64,000 nucleotides of DNA, taken from the NCBI RefSeq assembly GCF_902635505.1, contig NC_045427.1:253603922-253667921 (forward strand), written 5' to 3'. The notes beneath the pieces are model-generated. The model was given only the letters and a program-made list of their open reading frames with translations. It searched no databases and was not told where the DNA came from. This document shows positions 43,326 to 55,019 of the stretch, piece by piece (position 1 is the first letter of the stretch; each line of letters opens with the position of its first letter). The position numbers and the translations under genes were made by a program. The DNA is from Sarcophilus harrisii. Taxonomy: Eukaryota; Chordata; Mammalia; Dasyuromorphia; Dasyuridae.

Positions 43326-43959
43326 ATAATTTTAGTTAGAAGATCCTAATTATTGTTTTATTTCTTCAGTATATTCTTTTTAATTTTAGTAATTTGAAAT
43401 TCTCTTTGTAAGTCAACTTAGGTAAAGGTTTTTCAATTTTGTTAATTTTTTCAGAGAAGTAATCTTAAATATTTATGAATGCTAAAATTTCTTCCATTTT
43501 ATATATTTCTCTTTAATGTTTTGGATTTCCTCTTGTATATTTTTGATTGTCTCATTTTTTTAATTCATGGTTGATGTCTTTTCTATTTTGTTAATTTATA
43601 TTTCATAAAATATTTTTTCTCTGAGGAATTTTCTCAACATTATCATTAGTTTTAACATAGTTATTGCTCTGTTATTTGTTTTTTGACCTATTTGTTATTT
43701 AAGGATGTTATTAAATTCAAAGCTCTATATTTTGCCTTATTCCATTTATTAATTATTATTTTATTGCATTCTAGCCCATAAGTGACTGTTTGCTATTTTT
43801 AATTTTATATTTACTTAATCATTTTTCAGTACCCTAATACTATGACCTGTGACTGCACACTTTTAATAATCAGACATTTTTAATATACAACTCCAATGTG
43901 TAGTTTTACTTTTTTGTAAATTATGTACATGTACTACTATGCTATTTATTATAGACATT

Positions 43960-44390
43960 TTAAAATTTCCAGAAAAAATTTAAAAATAGGATAAAAATGA
44001 AAGACCATTGAAAACTACTGGAGTTTATTGAGTAGGAAAGTAATATGGTCATATTTTCACTTTAGGAAAATCATTTTGGCAGCTTTGTGAGGTATGGATC
44101 AGATAATGGAGAGAATCAAAGCAGGGAGAAGGGAACAACTTCAATTAGCTTAGGTAAGAGGTAGTGAGAGTCTGAACTGGGGTAGACACTGTATGGATAA
44201 AGGGAAGGGGGCAGATAAGATATGGAAGTAGAAAAAAGATTTAGTAATTTATTGGCTATATTGGATAAGGGAGAGTGGATAGATGAAGATTACACAAAGC
44301 CTGTGAATCTGAATAGCTAGAAGGAGACTGCTAACCTTGTAGAAATTTTTGTAAGATGGGAGATTTGGGAAGAAATGTAATATAATGATG
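43960..44390 (+). repeat. Unassigned dispersed repeat, middle to 3' block
   Basis: AAGTAATATGGTCATATTTT, AGGAAAATCATTTTGGCAGC, TAGGTAAGAGGTAGTGAGAG, CTGAACTGGGGTAGACACTG. It lies in the gap of the long L1. Confidence 0.6.
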
Positions 44391-44394
44391 TTTG

Positions 44395-44532
44395 TGAGCT
44401 ATCAGAACCCATCTTGCCTGCTCATTATCAGAACCCATTCTGCTGTCTAACCAAAAATAAAGAAAGTAGGGCTTTACCTATTTATTAATGCTTTAGAGCA
44501 CAGAATTCACCCTCTACAAGGCACTTGCTTTA
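44395..44532. other. Unassigned sequence with a 12-base direct repeat
   Basis: ATCAGAACCCAT occurs at 44,401 and 44,427. Together with 45,219-45,640, from which the L1 insertion separates it, it may be one older element. No class is assigned. Confidence 0.35.
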
Positions 44533-45203
44533 TTTTTTTTTTTATTTAATAGCCTTTTATTTACAGGTTATATGCATGGGTAACTTTACAGAATTAACAA
44601 TTGCCAAACCTCTTGTTCCAATTTTTCACCTCTTACCCCCCCACCCCCTCGCCCTAGATGGCAGGATGACCAGTAGATGTTAAATACATTAAAATATAAA
44701 TTGGATACACAATAAGTATACATGACCAAAACGTTATTTTGCTGTACAAAAAGAATCAGACTTTGAAATATTGTACAATTAGCTTGTGAAGGATCAAAAA
44801 TGCATGTGCATAAATATAGGGATTGGGAATTCAATGTAATGGTTTTTAGTCATCTCCCAGAGTTGTTTTTCTGGGCATAGCTAGTTCAGTTCATTACTGC
44901 TCCATTAGAAATGATTTGGTTGATCTCGTTGCTGAGGATGGCCTGGTCCATCAGAACTGGTCATCATATAATATTGTTGTTGAAGGTATATAATGATCTC
45001 CTGGTCCTGCTCATTTCACTCAGCATCAGTTCGTGTAAGTCTCTCCAGGCCTTTCTGAAATCATCCTGTTGGTCATTTCTTACAGAACAGTAATATTCCA
45101 TAATATTCATATACCACAATTTATTCAGCCATTCTCCAACTGATGGACATCCATTCAGTTTCCAGTTTCTAGCCACTACAAAAAGGGCTGCCACAAACAT
45201 TCG
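44533..45203 (-). mobile_element. L1 3' end, 5'-truncated, perfect target duplication
   Basis: A T-run (complement of the A-tail) starts at 44,533. It is followed by CCTTTTATTTACAGGTTATA, CTAGATGGCAGGATGACCAG, CATTTCACTCAGCATCAGTT and AACTGATGGACATCCATTCA. It stops at 45,203. AAGGCACTTGCTTTA occurs on both sides (44,518-44,532 and 45,204-45,218), 15 of 15 identical. It is a clean target-primed insertion and probably young. Confidence 0.95.
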
Positions 45204-45218
45204 AAGGCACTTGCTTTA

Positions 45219-45700
45219 GCCAGAAAGTTATCTGTGGGCAGTATTGGGTTTAGCAGGGTTTAGTGGACCAGACTTTTTCCCAGTAGCACCTATGCAGTTT
45301 TTGCTTTGGATGCCAAGTCAGGATTAAATTATGAATTCCCTGAGACTTCTGACTGTGAGCTGAAAGAGAGTTGGGACAAAGGGAAAGAGTTTTGATGTTT
45401 ATCTCCCAGTGTGAGATGAGGAGCGAGGAGACAGAAATGATAGCAGATATGATTGTCTTAGAGGCAAGTTCCATAACTGGATATTATGAAGAAAATGGGA
45501 TGCAATCCATTTTCCAGCCTTCAAATTAGTAGAACATGCAGCTCTTGGTGTCAGATGATAGAAACCTTGAGGTCAGTCTCTGGCCTCATGGAGAACTAAG
45601 TTAGAATATGATATCTTTTTGTAAAGATAGCATGAGATATTGAGAAATATACATAATCTGTAATGTTACCACTCATAAAATTCCATCAGTCTTTGAGAGC
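45219..45700. other. Unassigned sequence right of the young L1
   Basis: It is of medium G+C up to about 45,600. It may belong with 44,395-44,532. No family is recognised. Confidence 0.35.
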
Positions 45701-45714
45701 TAATTTCTCTAACA

Positions 45715-45919
45715 TGTACACACACACATATATGTATAAACTTTAATGCACATATATAAGAATATGTATCTATGTATATATACTTATACATGCACATATA
45801 CATGCTTGCTTATAAATATACATATTATATATATTATATAATATATATTATACATGCACATATACATGCTTGCTTATAAATATACATATTATATATATAA
45901 TGCTTATAAATATACATAT

Positions 45920-45957
<38 letters not shown>
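45715..45957. repeat. AT-rich satellite-like patch with a 64-base tandem duplication
   Basis: TTATACATGCACATATACAT ... GCTTGCTTATAAATATACAT occurs at 45,784 and again at 45,848. A third partial copy lies at 45,901, followed by an (AT)n run. Confidence 0.85.
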
Positions 45958-45961
<4 letters not shown>

Positions 45962-46277
45962 CATATCTTTTAGATCTCTCCAGTTCCGGGTGTTTTTTTC
46001 TAAAATGATAATGTTACTATCCTTGTATTTTTCTCTGGTTTAGTTATTATTTTTCTTTTAAAATTTTAATGCTATTTCATTTGATTCATATATGTCTATT
46101 ATTTATCTTTTTTCCCCCCTATTGTCTATGGTGCCTTTGAACATAATACAACTTCTCTATTTTTTACTAATGTAAAGAGGTTTTATTTTTAAATGAATGC
46201 ATCTCTTGCTTTTTTGGGGGGGTGGGCATATAATTATCAGATACATGACAATTTTTAACTTAATTAATTTTCATTCT

Positions 46278-46418
46278 TTTTTTTTTTGAGGCAATTGGCA
46301 TTAAGTGACTTGCCCAGGGTCACACACCTAATAAGTGTTAAGTATTTGAGGCTACATTTGAACTCAGGTTCTCCTGACTTCAGGCTGGTACTCTATCCAC
46401 TGTACCCCTAACTGCCCC
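46278..46418 (-). mobile_element. WSINE1-type SINE inside the long L1
   Basis: After a T-run come GGCATTAAGTGACTTGCCCA, GAACTCAGGTTCTCCTGACT and CTATCCACTGTACCCC. AATTAATTTTCATTCT (46,262-46,277) and AACTAATTTTCATTCT (46,419-46,434) form a 16-base target duplication with one difference. Confidence 0.92.
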
Positions 46419-46624
46419 AACTAATTTTCATTCTGTATGTATTTGTTAGGTGTCTTTTTCTTATACATCATAATGGTTAGTTTTTCTTTTTCTTATTTCA
46501 TTATGCCACTCCTTTTTTAAAATTAGATTTTTTAATCCATTCACATTTAAGATTTTATATATATATATATAAAGGTTTGTTTTTTCACCATTTATTCCTT
46601 TTATATTGATTTTTTTAAATTTTC

Positions 46625-47625
46625 CCTTTTAAAAAATTTATTTAATATTTTTATTTTCCCTAATTATGCATTTTAAAAATCTTTTGCGTTGCAAATTTTC
46701 TTCTTTCCTCCCTCCCCATATCCTTCATTGAGAAGGCAAGCAACTCAATATAGGTTACACATATGAAGTCATGTAAAACATATTTCCATATTAGTCATAT
46801 TGTGAAAGAAAACAAAAACCAAAAAAAAAAAATCTAAAGAAAAATAAAATAAAAAACTATGCATCAATCTGTGTTCAAATATTATTAGTTCTTTGAATGA
46901 GGATGTATAATTTAGTTATTCAACAGCCTATCATCTTACAATATTGCTGTTGCTTTGTACATAGAACATTTCACTCTCCATCAGCTCATGTAAATCTTCC
47001 CAAGCTTTTCTGAGAAGCATTCTGCTCCTCCTTTCTTATAGCACAATAATATTTCATCACAACCATGTAGAACAATTTGTTCAGACATTTCCCAATTGAT
47101 GGGATTCCCCCAAGTTCCAATTTTATCACCAGAAAAGAACTATTATAAATATTTCTGTACATATAGGTCTTCCCCTGCCCTTGGTCCTCTTTTATCTCTT
47201 TTGGGATGCAGACCTATTAATGGCACTGCTAGGTCAAAGGATAGTCATGGTTTTATAGCTCTTTGGGCATAGTTTCAAATTACTCTAAAAGTAGTTGGAT
47301 CAGTTCACAACTCCACCAAAAGTACATTATTATCTCATTTTCTCCATATCTCATCCAACATTTGTTATTCTCTTTTTCTGTCCAATTAGCCAATCAAAAC
47401 ATATGAAATATTACCTCAATTATTTGAATTTTCATTGCTCCAATCAATAGTGATTTAGAGTACCTTCTCAAATGGCTATAAATAGCTTTGATTATTTCAT
47501 CTGAAAATGGTTTATATCTCTTGATCATTTCTCAATTGGGTAATATCTCCTATTTTTATAAATTTGATCAGTTCAATATATTTCAGAAATGAGATCTTTA
47601 TCAAAGACACTTGCTTCTATTTTTT
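46625..47625 (-). mobile_element. Second L1 3' end inserted into the long L1
   Basis: TTTTATTTTCCCTAATTATG, CATTGAGAAGGCAAGCAACT, AAAACATATTTCCATATTAG, CAACTCCACCAAAAGTACAT and GGGTAATATCTCCTATTTTT run in L1 3'-UTR order. The host L1 text stops just before (about 46,570) and resumes just after (47,628). Confidence 0.75.
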
Positions 47626-47627
47626 CA

Positions 47628-50035
47628 CAATTATGATTGCTAAATATATTTCCCTTCTTCCTGTTCTCCCCCCCCCCTCATTTTTGTTCTCTTTCCTTCA
47701 CCCTCTCTCTCCTCAAAAGTGTTTTGCTTTTGACTACTACCTCCCTCAATCTTACCTCCATTTTATAACCCCACCTCTACTATCTTTTATCTACTTTCCC
47801 TCCTAATTTTCTGTAGGGTAATATAGAGTTCTATACGAAATTGACTGTGTATATTACCTTTTTTCAACCAATTCTGATGAAAACTTCACTTACTCCTTAC
47901 TTCCTCCTACTTCCCCTCCATTGTAAAAGCCTTTTCTTGCCTCTTTTATGTGAGATAATTTACGCTATTTTTACCCTCCCCCTTTCCATTTCTTACAGCA
48001 TATTCCTCTTTTTCATCCTTTAATTTTATTCATTTTTTTAGATATCATCCCTTGATAATCACCTCACACCTGTGCTTTTTTTCTTCTAAAGACCCCTAAT
48101 AGTCTTAATGAGAAAGTTCTTATGAGTTACAAATATCTTTCCATGTAGGAATGTAAACTGTTTAACCTTATTAAGTCCCTTACTATTTCCTTTTCCTGTT
48201 GATCTTTTTATACTTCTCTTGAGTCCTGCATTTGAAAGTCAAATTTTCTATTCAGCTCTGGTCTTTTCATTAAGAATGCTTGAATATCCATTTTCCTTCT
48301 GAACAATTAAGTTCAGTTTTGCTGAGTAGGTGATTCTTGGTTGTAATCCTAACTCTTTTGCCTTCTGAAATAATCATATCTGAAACCCTCCAATTTTTAA
48401 TGAAGAAACTGCTGAATCTTGAGTCATCCTGACTGTGATTTCACAGTCCTTGAATTGTTCCTTTCTTGGTGCTTGCAATATTTCCTACTTTTACCTCTAG
48501 AATTTGACTATAATATTTCTGGTAGTTTTCATTTTGGTATCTCTTTCAGGAAGTGATTGATGGATTCTTTCAATGTCTATTTTACCCTCTGATTCTACAA
48601 TATCAGGGCAGTTTATTTTGACAATTTCTTGAAAGAAGAGATTTTTTTTTTATCCCGTCTTTCAAGTAGTTCAATAATTTTTAAATTAACCCATCTGGAT
48701 TAATTTTTCAGATTGGTTGTTTTTCCAATGAGATATTTCATATTGTTTTTTTTCCCCATTCTTTTGGTTTTGTTTTATTGTTTTTTGATTTCTCATGAAG
48801 TCATTAGTTTCCATTTGCTCAACTTTAATTTTTAAGGAATTATTTCTTCAATGAACTTTTATACCTCCTTTTCCATTAGACTTTTTAAGGAGTTTTTTTT
48901 TTTTTTTCCTTCAGTGAATTCTTGTGCCTCTCCATTTGGCCACTTCTGCTTTTCAAGACATTCTTCTCCTCATTGGTTTTTTTGTTTCTCTTTTACCATT
49001 TGAGCTATTCCAGTCTTTAAAATGTTATTTTCTTCAATATTTTTGCATCTCCTTTATCAAACTGTTGGCTTTTTTTTTCATGCTTTTCTTGCATCACCCT
49101 TATTTCTCTTCCCAATTTTTCTTCTATCTTTCTTATTTGATATTCAAAATCCTTTTTGACTCTTCCATGATCTGAGATCATTCCTTATTTTTCTTAATGG
49201 TTTTGAAATTGTTGGAATTTTGTCTTTGTTATCTTCTTCTGGATGTGCATTTTGATCTTCCTTGTCACCACAGTTACTTTCTATAGTCAGAATTTTTTTT
49301 TCTTATTTGCTCATTTTCCCCAGTCAATTTCTTAACTTTTAACTCTGTTAAAGTGGGGCTCTGCCTCTAGGGTAGAGAGTGTACTGTCCCAAGTTTTGAA
49401 GGATTTTGTGCAGCTATTTTCAAAGATACTACTAGGAACCTGTAAGTTTTTGATGCTCCAAGGTGATATGGTCTAAGGAGAGGTGTTTATTATTAACCTG
49501 GCCTGTGCTCTTGTCTGTGAATGACCACAAGCACTCTTTCTTACCTTAGAACGTGACAAGAGTTATCTGCTCTACTGTGGCTGCAAATTCTGTTTGTACC
49601 GGTGTTTCTCCTCATTCTAGGACTGTCACTAAGGACTATGACCCAGATCTGAGTATGTATAGGCAAATCAACAGAGTCCTGCTGCTACCAAAGAAATCTT
49701 TGTGGTCTTCTTCTGGTCAACACCTCCCTTACCATCTATGGACTGAGAGCTCCAGAAGCAGTCACTGCTTGCTCTGATTTGTTGGTTCTCAAAGGCTGCT
49801 CCTGGTTTGATGTGGCCCAATCTAAGAACAGATGGTGCTTCATTCTCCTGCAAGTGTGGCCAACTTTCTTTCTGACCTTCTAAGTTGTCTATTGCTGGAA
49901 AAGTATTTTCCCCTTTCCTTTTGTGGGTTCTTCCACTGAGGAATTGTTTTATGGCATTATTTAAAGGTATTTGGAGGGGTTTGGGAGGGGTGAGTCACTT
50001 CCTTTTCTCCAACATCTTGATTCTGCCTCCTTTTA
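47628..50035 (-). mobile_element. 5' half of the long L1 (region between ORFs, ORF1, 5' UTR)
   Basis: CCAATTCTGATGAAAACTTC and TATGTGAGATAATTTACGCT match the other reverse-strand L1 at 63,690-63,810. TTCAGCTCTGGTCTTTTCAT, GAGATATTTCATATTG and CATTTGAGCTATTCCAGTCT follow in ORF1. From about 49,200 to 50,035 lies the G+C-richer 5' UTR. No intact frame is left. Confidence 0.7.
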
Positions 50036-51324
50036 TTTTGATTTCTTTACCCTATTTCTCTTCTAAGTAAATATTGTTGTGTTGTGAGTCTATTCCAATA
50101 CCTATTATTGATATACTTATATTTTATCCAAAATTCATTATTTTCTTGTTAAATTTTTCTTTCTTACTTTGTTCATCTGATCAGTTTTTCTTATCCATTT
50201 AACTAATTAATTATGTGTTTCTGATATTCTAATGATCCTTCTCTTTCCTTACATAAAGTTCAAAGGTTATGCTTCAGAATCTTCCCTCTCTGTAAGCCAA
50301 TTTTAAATAACTTTTTTTTCATTTTACCTTTTCCCAAGAAGTTTACTTTAACATTAAGCTCTTTGTTCCAAGTCTCTTCTAAATTCTGTGTACTACATGC
50401 TTTCTTCTTTATTTTCTCTATATCCTTCATGAATATAGAGCTTCTGATATGATAAATTTGAACGCTTTTCTATACCATTTCCATGTTATCTAACTTATAG
50501 ATTTTTACTCCATCTTTTCTATTTTTATCTATCCCTAACTTATTGAAATATCAATTCATCAAGAAAGCAATGTTGAATGGAAATAGTGTAGTGTGATAGA
50601 ATGATAGGAGGTACTCTGTGGCCCAACTTTTGAAGCACAACTCTACTCCTTGCTTTCAGTATGATCACTTACAACTCCTAAAGGCTTATTTGATCCAGCT
50701 CTATATCCTATCATCCTGGAAATTGATTGTATTTACAAATTCATACTTTTGCCAGGACAGGGAGGTGGGGTGAGGGTATAGTCTTAGAGGTACAATCTGG
50801 TGATCAGTTAGCCTAGTTTTCAGAAAGCACTCTCAGATTGCTCCTGAGACCATGTCTGCAGTATTTACAGCAGTGGAGAATATTTTCTTCTGGAATAACC
50901 TTCAAGGGCCACTTAGATGCCAAATGAGGCAAATGAGGGTATCCGGTGAGACATAAAAACAAGGATATGTATCTATATTTGTGTGAAGTATTCATCAGTA
51001 TGATAAAAAACATACAGAAGAGACTCTAGGGAACTGAAATATTCCCTATGGATATTTAGGGTTGGGTCCTGCAGATTTATTACATGAGTCCATAGGACAT
51101 CAAGCTTCTAGAAAAAGGAGTTTCAGCTGTCCATTCTTACAGGAAAGATAAAATAGGTGAAGAATATATATTATTCAAATTTCAGTAAGCATCTTGAAAG
51201 AGACCCCTATAGAGTCTGTCCAACTATGTATTTATATATGACAGATTGTACAGATGAACAATAAAGTAAACTCAAAGTTGAAGAAAAGGAAATCATGTTA
51301 GATTATTTTCAGATAAACCTGTTA
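50036..51324. other. No recognised feature
   Basis: About 1.3 kb. The part at 50,800-51,200 is less T-rich and might be old CR1 or single-copy DNA; no call is made. Confidence 0.4.
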
Positions 51325-51425
51325 ATAGTTGAGTACCTATCTTATAAAATTGTTGTAAGGATCAAATGAATGCAAGATGCCTACATGTAAAATTCTGTCA
51401 ACTATTAAATATTTTCAGCTCCAGT
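51325..51425 (+). mobile_element. CORE-SINE fragment
   Basis: TTATAAAATTGTTGTAAGGA, TCAAATGAATGCAAGATGCC. Confidence 0.5.
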
Positions 51426-51689
51426 TTCTTTTAAAAATTTTAACTATTAGGATGATTTTTGATTGGACCTTTGGAGGATAATTGGATTTTTATCTCTCAT
51501 CTTCTTTGTGTATGAATTATATATTAATATCTATACATCTATATTTCTATTTAAAAAGATGTAATAGTGTAATTAGTCACTTGATAAAATAAGTATGATA
51601 AGATGGTCTTTTTTGAAAATAGTTGAGTGTTGCATAAATAGATTCCCATTTTACTTTGTTTAAATTTTCTATCATTTCTACCTAGTTAA

Positions 51690-51775
51690 ATATATATATA
51701 TGTATGTATATATGTATGTGTGTGTATATATATATATATATATAAGATAGATAGATATATATCTATCTTAAGCAA
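51690..51775. repeat. TATG/TA/GATA microsatellite
   Basis: TATATATGTATG words, a TA run, then AGATAGATAGATATATATCT. Confidence 0.9.
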
Positions 51776-52404
51776 AAAAAGAGAAAATGTAATTATTTCT
51801 TTTCCTTTTAACATCCATTGCCATGACCCCAACTTTTTAATATTAATCATAATATTAAACAATCTGTTCTCTGCACAATATTCTCAGATAACTATTCTAC
51901 CTGTCAAATATAAGCTGCTGTTGTGTGGTCTTAAATGTTAATCCTCCAAGAGGCATTTAGTCTCATCCATTTGTTTCCCAATTATCTCCCTGTATAAGGC
52001 TCCTCTAATCTATTTTGTGTTATCAGTAAACATGGGTTTGAACTGTAGTGCTCATCCTCTAAGTAATTAAGATATTCCAATCACACAGATACAGCTTCTT
52101 TACAAAGAATCCCGACTACTTTTTCATTGCCTTTGAAACTCCTTCAAGAGCTAATAAAACACACAATAAAGTATGACAAATTTCAAAAAGAAGTTTCCCA
52201 AAAAGAAAAGAACTTGTTCTGTTGTTGATGCTAGAGAAACTTTTTAATAGTACTTCTTGAAGTACTGAAGAAAAATCAATTCTGATTCTCCTTGGTATAA
52301 TACTTTCCTGTTGGAGTTTTACAAATTGCTGTCATAACTTAGGGGCTCTTCTATCTATGTTTTGCCATCTCTGAGATAATACTGAGTAGATCATAGTTAA
52401 CAGC
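51776..52404. other. No recognised feature
   Basis: AT-rich sequence only. Confidence 0.4.
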
Positions 52405-52565
52405 CATTCTCAAACTCTCAGAGATAGAATTGTTGGAGATACAAAAAGAGGACTTTGTCAATGAGCATACTGAAGATCCAATTAATGAAATAAGTTGGTG
52501 ACAGAGCTAAGACTGAATCCTAATTTTCTTGACTCTAGGGCCTCTCCTTCTTCCCTTATTCTTTC
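52405..52565 (-). mobile_element. MIR-like fragment
   Basis: TTGGTGACAGAGCTAAGACT, TTTTCTTGACTCTAGGGCCT; strongly diverged. Confidence 0.45.
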
Positions 52566-52994
52566 CAGATGCAAAAATACAGGATAAGACTTAATATGTC
52601 CAACTGTCAGTCATGCGGATATGGATGCTTTGTTTTTAGTTTTAAATTACATTTTAGGCTTCATCCTATCCTCCAACACACGTCCATGCCCCATTTCTGG
52701 AAGCAGATGATACATGCCTAAACAGTATAGACTAGTTTTAATATCAGTCGAAGCATAAATAAATAAATAAATGTGTTGGAGGGGAAGGGAATAGAGAAAG
52801 AAGAGACAGGAGGAGTAGGAAATCCATGTGTCCTAAGCTGAAAGTTTTTTAGATAATCTGCTGTTCTTCATTTTTTCCCTTCTTTTCTAAGTTGATGGGC
52901 AGTGAAGAAAGATATTTATCCCAAATTCTTTTTCAAGTAAAAATTGAAGCTGCTTGCATAGGAGCAAACCATATGTGAATAGACATATTTATGT
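52566..52994. other. No recognised feature
   Basis: Only a short AAAT run at 52,757 is seen. Confidence 0.4.
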
Positions 52995-53112
52995 TAGATT
53001 TATGTAAGAATACAAGCTCCTTGAGGACAAGGACTACTATTTTTTTGTTTGTATTTATACTAAAAAATTACTTTGCTCCAAGATTATATAATAAATGATT
53101 AATTGGTTGATG
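52995..53112 (+). mobile_element. L2 LINE 3' end
   Basis: AATACAAGCTCCTTGAGGAC, AAGGACTACTATTTTTTTGT, ATAATAAATGATTAATTGGT. Confidence 0.7.
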
Positions 53113-53334
53113 TTTGTTGCTGTCCTTTATACTTAAATATTGTAATTATTGTAGTAAAAAGAATTAGGTATCATAATGAAAATTTGTTAATTGAATTGAG
53201 AGTTAGGATAACCCTAATTTGATACTTATTTAGGTTGAATAGACAGCAATTTAGTGTAATGTATATGTAATGTATGACAGCAGCAGTGTATAAAATAAGG
53301 GAGACTATTAAAGATTAATTTAATAGTTAATAAA

Positions 53335-53470
53335 CAGTCAACAAGAATTTATAAACTGCTTAGTATGTGCCAGATACTGTGCTAATTGCTAGAAATACAA
53401 ATACAAAGCAAAAATCACAATTCTTGCCCTGAAAGAGGCAATCCCTATTCTAATAGGGAAAACATACAAA
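53335..53470 (+). repeat. Unassigned dispersed repeat, 5' block
   Basis: TAGTATGTGCCAGATACTGT, CAATTCTTGCCCTGAAAGAG, CTATTCTAATAGGGAAAACA. Confidence 0.6.
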
Positions 53471-53984
53471 AGAAAAGGGAGGGTAGGGGGTGGGAAGTAC
53501 TTGGTCTAGGAATCATGATGGAAAAATCCAAAGTATAGTATTGTGGGAAATAAAGAAAGGGTTAATCTCTGTGCCCTCTTTAAATGGAAGTTCTTGGGAA
53601 GACCCTCCATCTCTCTAATCAAAAGGGTAGACCTCAGGGGCAGAAAGTCCTTCTGAGTTATAAATTACATGACAGAAGTGATGATCTTCCAGAATGAAAA
53701 GGTTGCTGGAGCATGATGGAGATGTTTAGAGGAATGCAGGTAAAAAAATGAATGAATTATAGATAAGACATTTTCAGTGTCAGAAAATTAAGCTCCCTAT
53801 GTTATAGTGAACTTACTTCATGGATTTGTTGAGAAGAAAAGGTTTTACAAATGTCAAAATGCTATGCAAATGTGAGTTAAGTATTAATATTTTGTTTCCC
53901 ATGTTACAGTGGAATCGCAAAGCCTCATTAGTTCATAGGGAGTGTAATATTCAAACTTTGTGCCTTTTTGTACATCTACTTACC
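53471..53984. other. No recognised feature
   Basis: A CORE-SINE-like scrap may lie at 53,835-53,890 (TTTTACAAATGTCAAAATGC); otherwise nothing. Confidence 0.35.
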
Positions 53985-54095
53985 TCTATCACTATTTTGT
54001 TGTATGACCCTAGGCAACTGTCTGAATTTCTCTGAATCCTGGATATCTTTGTGATTTTTTTTGTGTGTGTGAATTGACAGCCTTTAAGATTTCTT
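53985..54095 (+). mobile_element. tRNA-SINE fragment
   Basis: TTGTTGTATGACCCTAGGCA, CTGAATTTCTCTGAATCCTG, AAGATTTCTTCTAGC. Confidence 0.5.
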
Positions 54096-54119
54096 CTAGC
54101 AAAATTGCACATATTTAAC

Positions 54120-54250
54120 ATTGCTTTCTAGGGAAGGAGTGGGGGAAAAGGGAAAGGAAAAAAAATGGAACACAAGGTTTGGCAAGGGTGAATGTTGAAA
54201 ACTATCTATGCATATGTTTTGAAAATAAAAAACTTAAAATAAAATACAAT
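54120..54250 (+). mobile_element. L1 3' end, severely truncated
   Basis: ATGGAACACAAGGTTTGGCA, GGGTGAATGTTGAAAACTAT, GCATATGTTTTGAAAATAAA, then an A-rich tail. It is the same terminal wording as 60,230-60,310. Confidence 0.85.
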
Positions 54251-55019
54251 TTCTTTTAATTTTGAGTTGCTGTAGTCCTAAGAGTCATTGCTGTGGAGGT
54301 ACCTTTTTCTTTGTTTTCAATTTGGTGAGAAGGTAAGAGGGAGGAAAGGGGCTCATAATTGAGTCCCCTCTCCCCAAAAAAAGAGAATTATTGAAACATT
54401 TCTTAAATGCACAGAAGAGGATAGAAGCAAGGTTAAACATAAACAAAGATAAGTGGGACAGCTTTGAAAATTATATGTTGAATTTATAATATATTTAAAA
54501 GGCAAAAGCACTACATGTATGATAGGGATTCAGTTTAAAGTACCATATTCTTTTTCTGTTCTATGTTGTTTATAAAAAATGCTTTTTTTGATTTGGTGTC
54601 TGTTAAATTCAAAATAATTTTTTAAAATAATGATTACATTAATTGACAATGCTGGTTACCTGCAATCTTTCCCGAAAAGTCCATTGTTTGATTTGTGTCT
54701 TCATTAAGATGACAGTCTTAGAATTATAGTTGGTTTGATTCATAAGGAAAGGGATTCAGATTGAGAAAGCAATGCAGGTGACAAAAGGGGATGAGATGAA
54801 AAAGGAAGAGTTACAGAGCCATTTATGCATAAGCCATTTATATTTGTGCTTTGTTTTCTTCTTCAACCCTATTCAAGATAGAGGATTAAGGGAAAAATGA
54901 TAGATGGAAAGTATCTTTTATGTCATAATTTACATTGCATCTAGTTCATCAGAGTATTAAAGGCAACAGTTTTTAAGCTTCAAGGCCTTTTCTAGAGCTG
55001 AGGATACACATAACAATGA
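54251..55019. other. No recognised feature
   Basis: AT-rich sequence, nothing called. Confidence 0.4.

Larger units (their letters stand above)
42590..50035 (-). mobile_element. Long reverse-strand L1, broken up by insertions
   Basis: Pieces occur in the order expected for one L1 read backwards. Middle ORF2 lies at 42,690-43,840 (ATAGAATTCAACTATAAATG, TTTTTCAATTTTGTTAATTT). The end of the endonuclease lies at about 45,985-46,570 (TTAATCCATTCACATTTAAG), and resumes at 47,628 (ATTATGATTGCTAAATATAT). The ORF1 region is at 48,300-49,200 (TTGCTGAGTAGGTGATTCTT, then coiled-coil-like Glu/Lys-rich code on the reverse strand). The 5' UTR reaches about 50,035, where CAACATCTTGATTCTGCCTC is the complement of an L1 start. 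The ORF2 C-terminus and its own tail are not seen. All frames are decayed. Confidence 0.6.

Noticed and set aside
44586-44834. Reverse-strand frame of 82 codons, and the frame at 44,964-45,200
   Set aside because: Both lie within the L1 3' end; short remnants of L1 sequence, not host genes.
45715-45957. Possible CRISPR-like or satellite array
   Set aside because: Only two and a half AT-rich copies without regular spacers. It is a local tandem duplication in a eukaryotic genome.
47564-49777. Several T-rich forward frames (60-83 codons)
   Set aside because: They are antisense to the long reverse-strand L1, whose A-rich sense strand gives few stops in these frames.
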